Positions 34,802 to 47,431 of a stretch of DNA of 64,000 nt are shown here, piece by piece (position 1 is the first letter of the stretch; every line of letters begins with the position of its first letter). Below the pieces are notes generated by a model. That model was not told the DNA's origin. It saw only the letters and a program-made list of their open reading frames with translations, and made no database searches. A program made the position numbers and the translations under genes. This DNA comes from Cronobacter dublinensis subsp. dublinensis LMG 23823. GTDB taxonomy: Bacteria; Pseudomonadota; Gammaproteobacteria; Enterobacterales; Enterobacteriaceae. The stretch spans positions 930,001 to 994,000 of the forward strand of contig NZ_CP012266.1 of assembly GCF_001277235.1 (NCBI RefSeq). Direction: 5' to 3'.

Positions 34802-35719
34802 ATGTCTGAAGAGCGAATGATCAACACCACCATCGTCATCACCGGGGCGTCGAGCGGTTTTGGGCGTGGCGCGGCGTTAGCGCTGGCGAAACGCGGCGCG
34901 AATGTGGTGCTGGCGGCGCGACGGGGTGAGGCGCTGGAGGCGCTGGCGCAGGAGATCAACGCCGGTGGCGGCCACGCGCTGGCGGTGGAGACGGACGTCA
35001 GCCAGCCTGATCAGGTGGAGCGTCTGGCGCAGGCGGCGATCGCGCGCTTCGGGCCGATTAACGTCTGGATCAATAACGTCGGCATTGGGGCGCTCGGCTG
35101 GTTCTGGGAGATCCCGTTGGCCGATCACGAACGTCTGGTGGATGTAAACCTCAAAGGCGTCATCTACGGCGCGCACGTAGCGGTAAAACATTTCATTGCC
35201 CAGGGCTTCGGCGTGCTGATCAACACCGGCTCCGTGGACAGCGAAGTGCCGCTCGCGTTTCAGTCGAGCTACGCCGCCACCAAAGCGGCGGTCCTGAGCC
35301 TCGGGCGCACTATCAACGAAGAGCTGCGGCTCAATGACTATAACGACATCAAAGTGGCGACCATCATGCCGTGGGCGGTGGATACGCCGTGGTGGACCCA
35401 CGCCGCCAACTATACCGGCCACGCGCCGCGCATGGCCGCGATGGACTCGCCGGAGAAAGTGATCGACGCGATGGTCAAAGCCTGCTTCAAACCGGAAGAG
35501 GAGATCCCGGTGGGCTGGAAGGCGCGCTCGTCTAACCTGTCGCACCATCTGTTCCCGGACATGACCGAGAAACTCTCGGCGAAGGTGATAAGCCGCTCGG
35601 TGGAAAAAGCGCAACCGCTGGCGCCAACGACCGGTGCGATTTATCAGCCGATGGCCGACACGACGACCATCGACGGCGGCATTCGGGCGCGCATGAAGGA
35701 AGAGGATAAAGACCGCTAA
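34802..35719 (+). CDS. Short-chain dehydrogenase/reductase
   Basis: 305 aa classical SDR. Cofactor motif TGASSGFG (residues 14-21), NNVG at 91-94, catalytic Ser144, Tyr157 and Lys161 (SYAATK). R40-R41 after the second strand (VVLAARR) suggests NADP(H). The C-terminal extension beyond 250 resembles SDRs with a membrane-proximal tail but has no clear helix. Substrate unknown. Stands alone downstream of the TetR gene. Confidence 0.9.
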   Translation: MSEERMINTTIVITGASSGFGRGAALALAKRGANVVLAARRGEALEALAQEINAGGGHALAVETDVSQPDQVERLAQAAIARFGPINVWINNVGIGALGWFWEIPLADHERLVDVNLKGVIYGAHVAVKHFIAQGFGVLINTGSVDSEVPLAFQSSYAATKAAVLSLGRTINEELRLNDYNDIKVATIMPWAVDTPWWTHAANYTGHAPRMAAMDSPEKVIDAMVKACFKPEEEIPVGWKARSSNLSHHLFPDMTEKLSAKVISRSVEKAQPLAPTTGAIYQPMADTTTIDGGIRARMKEEDKDR

Positions 35720-35726
35720 AGGTGAA

Positions 35727-35749
35727 ACCCGCCGGGAGGCCCGGCGGGT
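35727..35749. terminator. Hairpin between SDR and TonB-receptor genes
   Basis: Stem ACCCGCCGGG / CCCGGCGGGT with loop AGG between convergent genes. The T tract is poor on both sides, so termination strength is uncertain. Confidence 0.55.
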
Positions 35750-35754
35750 GCGGC

Positions 35755-37908
35755 TTAAAAATCGTAGCTCATGGAGAGTTTCAGCGTGCGCGGTTTGCCC
35801 TGATAGAGGTAAATGCCGCTGCTTTCCACGGTCGACCAGTATTTCTCATTGGTGACGTTATCGATGCCCGCGCGCCACGTCACGGTATTCTGCTGATCGT
35901 TAAGCGTCATGCGGTAACGCACGCCGAGATCGAGCGTGGTGAAGTCGTCCAGCTTGCGGGTGTTGGCGGCGTTAACGTACTGCTCGCCGGTGTGGTTCAC
36001 CCAGGCGCTGGCGGTCAGCCCCTCGACCGGCGCGATATCCACCTCGCCGCCCACGCGCATCGCGAAGCGCGGCACGCCGACGGCGTCGTGACCGTCATTC
36101 GCGCCGTCTTTGGTGCGGGTCATTTGCGGGTCAATCCAGGTGGCGCTGGCGTTCAGGCGCAGCCCCAGCACCGGCTCGCCGAAGAGGTTCAGCTCCACGC
36201 CGCGGTTGCGCTGCTCGCCGCTGAGCGCGTAGATATTGGTGACGCTGTCCTGGGTGGCGACGGGCTTTTTGATTTCAAAGGCGGTCAGCGTGCCGCCGAG
36301 CCGCCCGAAGTCAATTTTCACGCCTGCTTCATTCTGCTTTGAATGCAAAATGCCGGTGCTCTCCCCGTAGTTGGCGGCGGTAGCCGGCGCGCTGCCGCCA
36401 GGCTCCAGCGATTCGGTATGGTTGGCGTAAAGCGATACCTGTTCGGTCGGCTTGTAAACGATGCCGTAAGTCGGCATCCAGCGGCTGTCGTTAAAGCGCG
36501 AATCGAGAGTTTCATCGCCCGTTTTGGCGCTGTATTTGCGCACCACCACTTTCTGATGGCGCGCGGCGACCGTCAGCAGTACCCGGTCATCCAGCACGCC
36601 GAGCGTATCGCTCAGCAGCCAGCCCTGGGTGCGCGAGCGGCCGGTGGTCGGCGGCGAGCCGTAGTTGCCGCTGGCGCTGGCGTTGGGCGGGCGGCCCACG
36701 TCGCGCGGATCGTAAATATTGACGGTTTTGGTGGTTTTCGCCATGCGCCAGGCCGTGGCGTCGCGGCGCGCGATGGCCGAATACCCCAGGTTCACCTGAT
36801 GCGAAATAAACCCGGTGTCAAAGCGCCCGCGCACGCCGCCCATCCCGCTGGCATTATCGATAATTCGGTTGGTATCCATGCGACCCATCGTGGCGTCGCC
36901 GTCGGCGTTAATCAGCCGCGGTGTGGCGTACAGCCCTTTCTCATGGCTGTGCTGGCCGCCGAAGCCGCCATAGAGCGTCCAGTCGTCGGCGAGCGCATAC
37001 TCAGCGCGCGCCATGCCGAACTGGCTTTCGAGATCGCTGTAAACCCAGTCCTGGCTGTAATTCTGCGTTGCTTTCGGCACGGCCGGAATGAAATCGACAT
37101 TGCGAACATCCACCCCGATTCGCCCGCCGTGGAAGCCCTGTTTCTGATAACCCAGATCGAGCGAGGTTTTGAGGCGATCGCCTTTATAATCCAGGCCGAC
37201 GGAAGCAAAGGTAGTGCGGCGCTTTTCATTATCCACCGCCGTCTCGCCTTCGCGCTGCACCAGGTTTACGCGCACGCCGAACTGGTCCGTCTCGCCGAAA
37301 CGCCGTCCGGCATCCAGCGTGACGCCCGCCTGACGTGCTGAGGTGTAATCGACGCCAAGCCGGGTGAGCGGCAGGGCGTCGGCATGTTTCGGCTCAAGGT
37401 TGATAACGCCGCCCACGCCGGTGGTGGACGCGCCGTTGACCAGCGCGTTGGCGCCTTTGAAGATCTCGACGCGGTCAACCATCGCCATCTCCACCACCTG
37501 ACGCGGCATCACGCCGCCAAGACCGCTGAAGGTCATGTCGTCGCCTTCCAGCGCAAAGCCGCGAATGCGGTAGGTCTCCTGGAAGTTGCCGTAGCCCTGC
37601 ACGTTCTGCACGCCCGCATCGTTACGCACCACGTCAGCGACGGTGCGCGCCTGCTGATCTTCCACGAGCTTTGAGGTAAAGCTGATGACGTTAAACGGCA
37701 CGTCCATCGCGCGCTGCTCGCCGAGCATCCCGAGCCGCCCGCCGTGCGCCACCTGACCATCCAGATAGGCGGGTGGCGGCGTGTCGCCGCCCGGCGTAAA
37801 CGCCTCGCGGGCGGCCTGCACCACGATAGTCTCTTCCGCGTGCGCGTAAGACGCGGCGCAGCCCACGGCCATCGCCAGCAGCGTCTGGCGTAACGTTACG
37901 TGTTTCAT
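35755..37908 (-). CDS. TonB-dependent siderophore receptor (FcuA-like)
   Basis: 717 aa outer-membrane receptor. Signal peptide of about 24 residues ending SYAHA, then the TonB-box-like EETIVVQA. Plug domain with FNVISFTSKLVEDQQARTVA, YRIRGFALEGDDMTF and RVEIFKGANALVNG; the barrel ends in LKLSMSYDF with terminal Phe. It is most like ferrichrome/hydroxamate receptors of the FcuA group as I recall them. It is downstream of a YncE-like lipoprotein gene in the same unit, with a Fur-like box at the front. A hairpin (ACGGGCCC/GGGCCCGT, 37944-37965) lies between the two genes. Confidence 0.85.
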   Translation of the reverse strand: MKHVTLRQTLLAMAVGCAASYAHAEETIVVQAAREAFTPGGDTPPPAYLDGQVAHGGRLGMLGEQRAMDVPFNVISFTSKLVEDQQARTVADVVRNDAGVQNVQGYGNFQETYRIRGFALEGDDMTFSGLGGVMPRQVVEMAMVDRVEIFKGANALVNGASTTGVGGVINLEPKHADALPLTRLGVDYTSARQAGVTLDAGRRFGETDQFGVRVNLVQREGETAVDNEKRRTTFASVGLDYKGDRLKTSLDLGYQKQGFHGGRIGVDVRNVDFIPAVPKATQNYSQDWVYSDLESQFGMARAEYALADDWTLYGGFGGQHSHEKGLYATPRLINADGDATMGRMDTNRIIDNASGMGGVRGRFDTGFISHQVNLGYSAIARRDATAWRMAKTTKTVNIYDPRDVGRPPNASASGNYGSPPTTGRSRTQGWLLSDTLGVLDDRVLLTVAARHQKVVVRKYSAKTGDETLDSRFNDSRWMPTYGIVYKPTEQVSLYANHTESLEPGGSAPATAANYGESTGILHSKQNEAGVKIDFGRLGGTLTAFEIKKPVATQDSVTNIYALSGEQRNRGVELNLFGEPVLGLRLNASATWIDPQMTRTKDGANDGHDAVGVPRFAMRVGGEVDIAPVEGLTASAWVNHTGEQYVNAANTRKLDDFTTLDLGVRYRMTLNDQQNTVTWRAGIDNVTNEKYWSTVESSGIYLYQGKPRTLKLSMSYDF

Positions 37909-37971
37909 CCCCGAGGTTGTCCTGTCATTATTTTTGTAAGGAAACGGGCCCCTTGTCGGGCCCGTAAACGG

Positions 37972-39048
37972 TTATTTCAGGTCGATGCGCACCACCTGCT
38001 CCGGCCCTTTGGTGGAGTGGTCTTTGTTAAAAGGCTGTTTGACGGTGACCCACAGCGTCTGGCCATCTGGCGAGAGCAGCAGGCTGTTCGGATTCGGCGG
38101 CAGATCCCACTGCTTTTTCACCTTATAGGTGGCGGCGTCAAGGCTCAGGAGTTTTCCGCCGTCGCGCCGGGTGATGTAGATCTCCTGGCGCTGCGGGTTG
38201 AATTTCACCGCCAGTGAATCGCCCACGTCGAGCTGTTTAATGACGTCGCCGCTGCGGATATCCAGCACCAGCGTGGTTTTCGCTTTCGAATTGTCGGTGA
38301 CGAACAGGCGGCCGGTCGCCGGATCTTCCGCCATGTTCAGCAGCAGCGCCGGTTTGTCGCCAAGCGGTTTCCAGCGCTTCTCAATGCGCTGCGTGGTCGG
38401 GTTGATAACAAGAATTTCGCCGCCGCCGTTCGCCGCGTAGATCCGTTGCGTGGCTGGGGAGAAGTGCAGGCCCGTGACCCATTTGCCCGCGTTTTTAATG
38501 CGTTTTTTAAGCTTCAGCGTTTTCGCGTCAACCACCCAGATCACCGCCGGATCGGCGACGGCACCGACATACAGCATGCCGTCGTGCCAGAGAATTTCAC
38601 GCGCCCCGGACGGGAAGCCTTTCTCGTTACGCTCGCCAAACAGCAGGCGACCGGTGATTTTCCCGGTGGCGGTGTCGAGCGCGCTGATGCCGCCATCGAG
38701 CGAGTTGGTCACCCAGACCGTTTTACCGTCCGGCGCGGTGGCGATGCCGAAATTTTTCAGGTCGGTATGGGTTTCGCCGAGCGTGATCAGCGACTGCGGA
38801 TCGAGCCTGTAAATTACGCCGCCCTGCACGTCCTTAAACGACTGCGCGGTGGCGACATAGAGCGCGTTGCCCGCCGGGCTTAGCGCCATCTCATACACGC
38901 CGTAAGCGAGTTCGCGCTTCACGAGGTGATCGTGCTGGGTGTGTGCTGCGGGAGCCGGAGCGGTGGCCGGGGCGGGGGAAGGGTGTGTCGCGCAGCCGAT
39001 AAGGGCGAGCGTCACCAGCAGCGCCAGGGCGCCGGTCTTGTGGTTCAT
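37972..39048 (-). CDS. YncE-like beta-propeller lipoprotein
   Basis: 358 aa. Lipobox LIGC with Cys19, then a Pro/Ala-rich linker (PSPAPATAPAPAAHTQ) and a seven-bladed propeller with repeated blade motifs such as NALYVATAQS, KTVWVTNSLDGGISALDTAT and RLFVTDNSK. E. coli yncE is divergent from a TonB receptor gene and iron-regulated; here the two types are in one operon. Probably assists iron-complex uptake in the envelope; precise role unknown. Confidence 0.82.
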   Translation of the reverse strand: MNHKTGALALLVTLALIGCATHPSPAPATAPAPAAHTQHDHLVKRELAYGVYEMALSPAGNALYVATAQSFKDVQGGVIYRLDPQSLITLGETHTDLKNFGIATAPDGKTVWVTNSLDGGISALDTATGKITGRLLFGERNEKGFPSGAREILWHDGMLYVGAVADPAVIWVVDAKTLKLKKRIKNAGKWVTGLHFSPATQRIYAANGGGEILVINPTTQRIEKRWKPLGDKPALLLNMAEDPATGRLFVTDNSKAKTTLVLDIRSGDVIKQLDVGDSLAVKFNPQRQEIYITRRDGGKLLSLDAATYKVKKQWDLPPNPNSLLLSPDGQTLWVTVKQPFNKDHSTKGPEQVVRIDLK

Positions 39049-39164
39049 CAGACAACTCCATTTGGTTTAACTTATTGTCAGATAACGCAAAAGGGGATTT
39101 TCCCGGCGTCTGCGCCAGCGGATCCTGCCATAAACTGAAACACCCTTTCACAGAAGTTGAGAAT

Positions 39165-39183
39165 GTTACTAATAATCATTTGC
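39165..39183 (-). promoter_or_regulatory. Fur box upstream of the YncE/TonB-receptor operon
   Basis: On the minus strand it reads GCAAATGATTATTAGTAAC, about 14 of 19 positions of GATAATGATAATCATTATC allowing either base in the middle. It is 117 bp before the lipoprotein ATG, so the operon is probably iron-repressed. Confidence 0.6.
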
Positions 39184-39293
39184 AATTGAAAGCGAAAATC
39201 ATCGGCGCGAACAGGCCGCTAAAAGGCAGGGAAAATGCGCAAAAGAGGAAGGAAATAACCGTAAACGCCAGAGTGGGGTCTCCGGCGTCGTGC

Positions 39294-40370
39294 TCAGCAC
39301 TCGCGCAGCGCTTTCACCAGACGCGCCATCTCATCGAGCAGGCGCTCGCGATCGGCGTGACGGTCGCGCAGCGACGTGGTGGAACGGCGTTCGATGAAAC
39401 GCGTCGGCAGCAGCGTCGAGCCGCCGTCGCCGTGACCGGTGAGGCGCGCCACCATCCGGCGCACCGATTCCGCGCCGAGGCGGTTGAAATCCTGCTCGAC
39501 GGTGGTGAGCGGCGGAATGAAATAGGCACTGTCCGGCGTGTCGTCATAGCCAATCACCGAGACATCCTGCGGCACGCGCAGGCCGAGCTCGTCCAGCGCG
39601 CTCATCGCGCCGAAGGCCATCTGGTCGTTAGCCACCAGCAGCGCGGTGATGTCGCGCCGCGTGCGAAACAGGCTGAGCGTCTGCTGCCAGGCATCTTTCG
39701 AACTCCAGTCGCCGTGCAGCAGCGCGCAGGCGCGCAGGCCGCGCTCCGCCAGTACTTCCTGCCAGCAGGCGAGACGCATTGCCGAGGCGACCGAATGCGC
39801 GGGCCCTGCGAGTAGCGCTACCTGCCGATGCCCGGCATCAAGCAGAAACTCCACGCTCTGGCGCGAGCCGTCGCGCGGATCAAAGCTCACGTGAAACACG
39901 TCGCTGTCGGCGGGCACGTCGAGAAACTGGCACAACAGATCGCTGTTTTGCGCCGCGAGTGTCGCCGCCGCGTCGGCCCCGAGCGGCAGGTTGATGATAA
40001 CCCCGTCCACTTTCTGCGCGCGCATCTCATTTAGCGAGCGTTGCAGCTCCTCCAGCGCGCCGGTTTCCAGGGTGGCGATCACCACGCTGTAGCCCGCCCG
40101 CGCGGCGTGGCTTTTAATGGCGGCGGCAATCTGCGACGGCGCGTGGAGCGCGAGAGAGACGGTAATAAAACCGAGCGTGCGGGTGGCTTTGCCCGCCAGC
40201 AGCTGCGCGCTGCGGTTTGGCACAAACTGTAACGCCTCCATGGCCTCCAGCACCCGCTGTCGGGTGGCGGGCGACACCAGCGCCGGTTTGTTAAGCACGC
40301 GCGACACCGTCTGGTGCGACACCCCGGCCTTCTGCGCCACGTCATCCAGCGTGCTGAGTCGTTTTTTCAT
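39294..40370 (-). CDS. lacI: LacI-family repressor of the lac genes
   Basis: 358 aa. HTH at the N-terminus (STLDDVAQKAGVSHQTVSRV) with hinge LLAGKATRTLGF; periplasmic-binding-like core with DGVIINLP, VANDQMAFGAM and VIGYDDTPDSAYFIPPLTTV. Divergent from lacZ, with twin operators between them. It resembles E. coli LacI in the HTH and in the DDTPDS segment and is about the same length (360). A DNA-recognition helix of the VSHQTVSRV type agrees with the operator being different from the E. coli lac operator. Confidence 0.9.
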   Translation of the reverse strand: MKKRLSTLDDVAQKAGVSHQTVSRVLNKPALVSPATRQRVLEAMEALQFVPNRSAQLLAGKATRTLGFITVSLALHAPSQIAAAIKSHAARAGYSVVIATLETGALEELQRSLNEMRAQKVDGVIINLPLGADAAATLAAQNSDLLCQFLDVPADSDVFHVSFDPRDGSRQSVEFLLDAGHRQVALLAGPAHSVASAMRLACWQEVLAERGLRACALLHGDWSSKDAWQQTLSLFRTRRDITALLVANDQMAFGAMSALDELGLRVPQDVSVIGYDDTPDSAYFIPPLTTVEQDFNRLGAESVRRMVARLTGHGDGGSTLLPTRFIERRSTTSLRDRHADRERLLDEMARLVKALREC

Positions 40371-40440
40371 CGCCTTTCCTCTGCCTCTCGTCGGCGCAAT
40401 GATCGGTGATGGCGGCGGCGAAAGTCAATTTCTGGCGTGA

Positions 40441-40459
40441 AATGTCGTGCGCTAACATT
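40441..40459 (-). promoter_or_regulatory. lac operator-like site, lacI-proximal
   Basis: AATGTCGTGCGCTAACATT, an imperfect palindrome. It is the exact reverse complement of the site at 40576-40594, 135 bp away centre to centre. Two identical sites flanking a promoter suggest repression by DNA looping. Confidence 0.8.
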
Positions 40460-40464
40460 ATCGG

Positions 40465-40480
40465 TGTGATGAAGATCCCA
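40465..40480 (+). promoter_or_regulatory. Candidate CRP site in the lac control region
   Basis: TGTGATGAAGATCCCA matches TGTGA-N6-TCACA at 9 of 10 positions. It sits between the two operators, where catabolite activation of lacZY would be expected. Confidence 0.5.
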
Positions 40481-40575
40481 TTTCTGGATCCATTCATGGC
40501 TGTGATGTGATCCAGGTTCTCATTCTGAAAAGCCGCTGTTCGCGATCCGCCCGGTTTCCCGCCATGCTGATTATC

Positions 40576-43748
<3,173 letters not shown>

Positions 43749-43819
43749 CAGGGCGCGACCGCCGGGGCTTGCCCCGGCTTTAACAACAAAAACAGCCTCA
43801 TTAACACGAAAGGTGAACG

Positions 43820-45085
43820 ATGAATAAGCCTGCCCTGACCCCGGTTGAAAGACAGAACTTCCTATTCTTTTTGCTGTTCTTCTTTTTCTACTACTTCATT
43901 ATGTCGGCCTACTTTCCGTTCTTTCCGGTGTGGCTCGCGGATGTCGCCCACCTGAATAAAACGGATACGGGGATCGTCTTCTCGTGCATCTCGCTGTTCG
44001 CGATTATCTTCCAGCCGGTGTTCGGGCTGGTGTCCGATAAGCTCGGGCTGCGTAAACATCTGCTGTGGACGATTACCGGCCTGCTGGTGCTGTTTGCGCC
44101 GTTCTTTATCTTTGTGCTTAAACCGCTGCTGGCGTTTAACATCTGGGTCGGGGCGTTTGTCGGCGGCTGCTATCTCGGCATCGTGTTTTCGAGCGGCTCA
44201 GGCGCCGTGGAGGCATATATTGAACGCGTGAGTCGCGCCAATAATTTTGAATATGGCAAAGTGCGCGTCTCCGGCTGCGTGGGCTGGGCGCTGTGCGCCT
44301 CCATGACCGGCATGCTGTTTGGCGTGAACCCCAATATCATCTTCTGGGTGGCCTCGGCGTGCGCGCTGATACTCGCAGGCGTCCTGTGGTTCTCACGCCC
44401 GGCGGGGGAGAGCGGCAACCTGATTTCCGGCACCCAGGAGACCAGCCAGGCGTTCTCGATGAAGCTTGTGAGCGAGCTGTTCAGAATGCGCAGCTTCTGG
44501 GCGTTTATCATCTACGTGGTGGGCGTGGCGAGCGTTTATGACGTCTTCGACCAGCAGTTCGCCAACTTCTTCAAAGGCTTTTTCTCAAGCCCGGAGCGTG
44601 GCACGCAGATCTTCGGCTTCGTCACCACCGGCGGCGAGCTGCTCAACGCCACCGTAATGTTCTTCACGCCGTTTATCATCAACCGCATCGGCAGTAAAAA
44701 CGCGTTGCTGATAGCGGGCGCCATTATGTCTATGCGCATTATCGGCTCGTCGTTCGCCACCGCCGACTGGCAAGTTATCGTGCTGAAAACGCTGCATATG
44801 TTCGAGCTGCCGTTCCTGCTGGTGGGCACCTTTAAATACATTTCGGCGGTGTTTGACCCGCGCCTTTCCGCCACGCTGTTCCTGGTAGGCTTTAACCTCT
44901 CGAAACAGCTCTCCGGCGTTGTGCTCTCCACCTGGGCGGGGCGGATGTACGACACGGTCGGCTTCCAGCAGACCTATTTGATACTGGGGCTGATTACGCT
45001 TGGCTTTACCGTCATCTCTTTCTTCACGCTACAGGGTCGGCCGCGCGCGGCGCTTGAGAAATCGCCCGACTCCTCGCTTGCCTGA
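43820..45085 (+). CDS. lacY: Lactose permease
   Basis: 421 aa, 12 membrane segments, major facilitator superfamily proton symporter. Counterparts of the E. coli sugar- and proton-handling residues are present: Glu in AVEAYIERVSR, Arg in KVRVSGCVGWA, Arg in MSMRIIGSSFA, and His/Glu in TLHMFELPFLLVG. 71 bp downstream of lacZ. No lacA follows. Confidence 0.96.
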   Translation: MNKPALTPVERQNFLFFLLFFFFYYFIMSAYFPFFPVWLADVAHLNKTDTGIVFSCISLFAIIFQPVFGLVSDKLGLRKHLLWTITGLLVLFAPFFIFVLKPLLAFNIWVGAFVGGCYLGIVFSSGSGAVEAYIERVSRANNFEYGKVRVSGCVGWALCASMTGMLFGVNPNIIFWVASACALILAGVLWFSRPAGESGNLISGTQETSQAFSMKLVSELFRMRSFWAFIIYVVGVASVYDVFDQQFANFFKGFFSSPERGTQIFGFVTTGGELLNATVMFFTPFIINRIGSKNALLIAGAIMSMRIIGSSFATADWQVIVLKTLHMFELPFLLVGTFKYISAVFDPRLSATLFLVGFNLSKQLSGVVLSTWAGRMYDTVGFQQTYLILGLITLGFTVISFFTLQGRPRAALEKSPDSSLA

Positions 45086-45096
45086 CGCCCACACCC

Positions 45097-45123
45097 TGAC
45101 GGGGGAGCCCGGCTCCTCCGTCA
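45097..45123 (+). terminator. Probable terminator after lacY
   Basis: Stem TGACGGGGGAG / CTCCTCCGTCA with one G-T pair and loop CCCGG, followed by TTCCCC. The T run is weak. Confidence 0.55.
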
Positions 45124-45296
45124 TTCCCCTGAATGAATAAATTGCATAGCATTGACGTCAGAAATCTGTCCATTTATGGAAGAGTGGCGGGCCGCTTTCT
45201 TATACACTATGTGCCGCTATGGTAATCCGCCCGTTCCGACGCGGCCTCCAGAGAGCCGGTGATAAGGCTTCTGCCGCGCAAAAAAGAGTGAGACAG

Positions 45297-46997
45297 ATGG
45301 AAATCAAACACAAAAAAAACCGTTCGCTTTACATTCCCTACGCCGGTCCGGTTCTGCTGGAGTTTCCGCTACTGAATAAAGGCAGCGCCTTCAGCATGGA
45401 GGAGCGCAGCAACTTCAACCTGTTGGGGCTGCTGCCGGAAGTGGTGGAAACCATTGAAGAGCAGGCGGAGCGCGCGTGGCGACAGTTTGAAGATTTCAAA
45501 ACGGATATTGATAAACACATTTACCTGCGCAACATCCAGGACACCAACGAAACCCTGTTCTACCGCCTGCTGGAAAACCATCTCGAAGTGATGATGCCCA
45601 TCATCTACACCCCGACGGTGGGCTCCGCCTGTGAACGTTTCTCTGAGATCTACCGCCGCGCCCGCGGGGTGTTTATCTCCTGGCCGAACCGCCACAACAT
45701 GGACGACATTCTGCAAAACGTGCCGATCCATAACATCAAAGTGATCGTGGTGACCGACGGCGAGCGTATTCTCGGCCTCGGCGACCAGGGCATCGGCGGC
45801 ATGGGCATTCCTATCGGCAAGCTCTCGCTCTATACCTCCTGCGGCGGCATCAGTCCGGCTTACACGTTGCCTATCGTGCTGGATGTCGGCACCAACAACC
45901 AGCAGCTGCTGAACGATCCGCTCTACATGGGCTGGCGTCATCCGCGCATCACCGATGACGAGTACTACGCCTTTGTCGATGATTTCATCCAGGCCGTGAA
46001 ACAGCGCTGGCCGAACGTGCTGCTGCAGTTTGAAGACTTCGCGCAGAAAAACGCGATGCCGCTGCTGGAGCGCTATCGCGACGAAATCTGCTGCTTTAAC
46101 GATGATATCCAGGGCACCGCGGCGGTCACGCTCGGCACGCTGATTGCGGCGAGCCGCGCGGCAGGCAGCCAGCTTTGCGAGCAGAAAATCGTCTTCCTCG
46201 GCGCAGGCTCCGCCGGGTGCGGCATCGCCGAGCAGATCATCGCCTGGATGCGCACCGAAGGCGGCTTAACCGACGAGCAGGCGCGGGCGCGCGTTTATAT
46301 GGTCGACCGCTTCGGCCTGCTGACCGACAACATGCCGAACCTGCTGTCGTTCCAGTCGAAGCTGGTGCAAAAACGCGAGAGCCTGCAGGGCTGGGATACG
46401 CAAAGCGATGCCCTCTCGCTGCTGGATGTGGTGCGCAATGCCAAACCGGACATTCTGATTGGCGTTTCCGGCCAGACCGGGCTCTTCACCGAAGAGATCA
46501 TCCGCGAGATGCATAAGCACTGCGCGCGCCCGATCGTGATGCCGCTTTCCAACCCGACGTCACGCGTCGAGGCGACGCCGCACGACATCCTGAACTGGAC
46601 CGACGGCGCGGCGCTGGTGGCGACGGGCAGCCCGTTCCAGCCGGTAACGGTGAAAGAGAAAACCTACCCGATTGCCCAGTGCAACAACGCGTACATCTTC
46701 CCCGGCATCGGGCTGGGGATTATTTCGTCCGGCGCGCTGCGCGTTACCGATGAAATGATGATGGCGGCGAGCGAAGCGCTGGCGTCCCATTCGCCGCTCG
46801 TTAATACCGGCAGCGGGCTGGTGCTGCCGCCGCTGACCGACATTCAGCAGGTGTCGAAGGATATCGCGTTTGCGGTAGGGAAAATGGCGCAGCAGCAGGG
46901 TGTGGCGGTGAAAACCTCCGCCGAGGCGCTGTTGCAGGCCATTGAAGAAAACTTCTGGCTGCCGGAGTATCGCAGCTATCGCCGCACGTCTATCTGA
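45297..46997 (+). CDS. maeA: NAD-dependent malic enzyme
   Basis: 566 aa (E. coli MaeA 565). Oxidative decarboxylation of malate to pyruvate. Landmarks: [58 protein letters not shown] and the Rossmann segment [20 protein letters not shown] 45297 gives [19 protein letters not shown] as in E. coli; an upstream GTG extension is not conserved. A hairpin terminator follows. Confidence 0.95.
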   Translation: MEIKHKKNRSLYIPYAGPVLLEFPLLNKGSAFSMEERSNFNLLGLLPEVVETIEEQAERAWRQFEDFKTDIDKHIYLRNIQDTNETLFYRLLENHLEVMMPIIYTPTVGSACERFSEIYRRARGVFISWPNRHNMDDILQNVPIHNIKVIVVTDGERILGLGDQGIGGMGIPIGKLSLYTSCGGISPAYTLPIVLDVGTNNQQLLNDPLYMGWRHPRITDDEYYAFVDDFIQAVKQRWPNVLLQFEDFAQKNAMPLLERYRDEICCFNDDIQGTAAVTLGTLIAASRAAGSQLCEQKIVFLGAGSAGCGIAEQIIAWMRTEGGLTDEQARARVYMVDRFGLLTDNMPNLLSFQSKLVQKRESLQGWDTQSDALSLLDVVRNAKPDILIGVSGQTGLFTEEIIREMHKHCARPIVMPLSNPTSRVEATPHDILNWTDGAALVATGSPFQPVTVKEKTYPIAQCNNAYIFPGIGLGIISSGALRVTDEMMMAASEALASHSPLVNTGSGLVLPPLTDIQQVSKDIAFAVGKMAQQQGVAVKTSAEALLQAIEENFWLPEYRSYRRTSI

Positions 46998-47007
46998 GGC
47001 GGCTTCA

Positions 47008-47033
47008 CGCTGGCGCGTCGCGCCAGCGTGTTT
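47008..47033 (+). terminator. Terminator after maeA
   Basis: Perfect 10-bp stem ACGCTGGCGC / GCGCCAGCGT with loop GTC, followed by GTTTC. It lies before the convergent small membrane-protein gene. Confidence 0.7.
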
Positions 47034-47046
47034 CACATCCGGCGCG

Positions 47047-47304
47047 TCACCCGCGCCACTGCATCCAGAGACACTTGCCCGCCACGGTCGTTATCAGCGA
47101 ACAGATAACCGACACCACCGCAAGCTCAATAAAATACGCGTTAAAGTCATCCAGAAACGGCACCACGTTCACCACCGCAGCGACGTCGCGCAGCTCGGTG
47201 GCGTGCAGCAGGGCGAACAGCAGGTGCGGAAGGTTTAAAAAGAAAAAGATAAACAGCAGGCAAAAGATAATGGATTCAACGGTGTTGGCCGGGGTGACTC
47301 TCAT
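47047..47304 (-). CDS. Small inner-membrane protein of unknown function
   Basis: 85 aa from ATG 47304 (MRVTPANTVES). Two hydrophobic helices: IIFCLLFIFFFLNLPHLLFA and FIELAVVSVICSLITTVAG. The loop contains ELRDVAAVVNVVPFLDDFNA. A longer version from GTG 47355 is possible. Ribosome-binding site is weak. Not recognised. Confidence 0.55.
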   Translation of the reverse strand: MRVTPANTVESIIFCLLFIFFFLNLPHLLFALLHATELRDVAAVVNVVPFLDDFNAYFIELAVVSVICSLITTVAGKCLWMQWRG

Positions 47305-47431
47305 TGACGCGCTCGGTTCTGAATAAAGGACAACCCCGACAACGCCTGGCGCCACGGGATCTGGCCTCGCATCATACCTGAAACCGCGCCCCGACCACAG
47401 GTGATTTTATCGCCGTTTTGCGCGCCCGGGC

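Noticed and set aside
45297..46997. Assigning lacA downstream of lacY
   Set aside because: The next gene is clearly NAD-malic enzyme; no acetyltransferase hexapeptide repeats occur.
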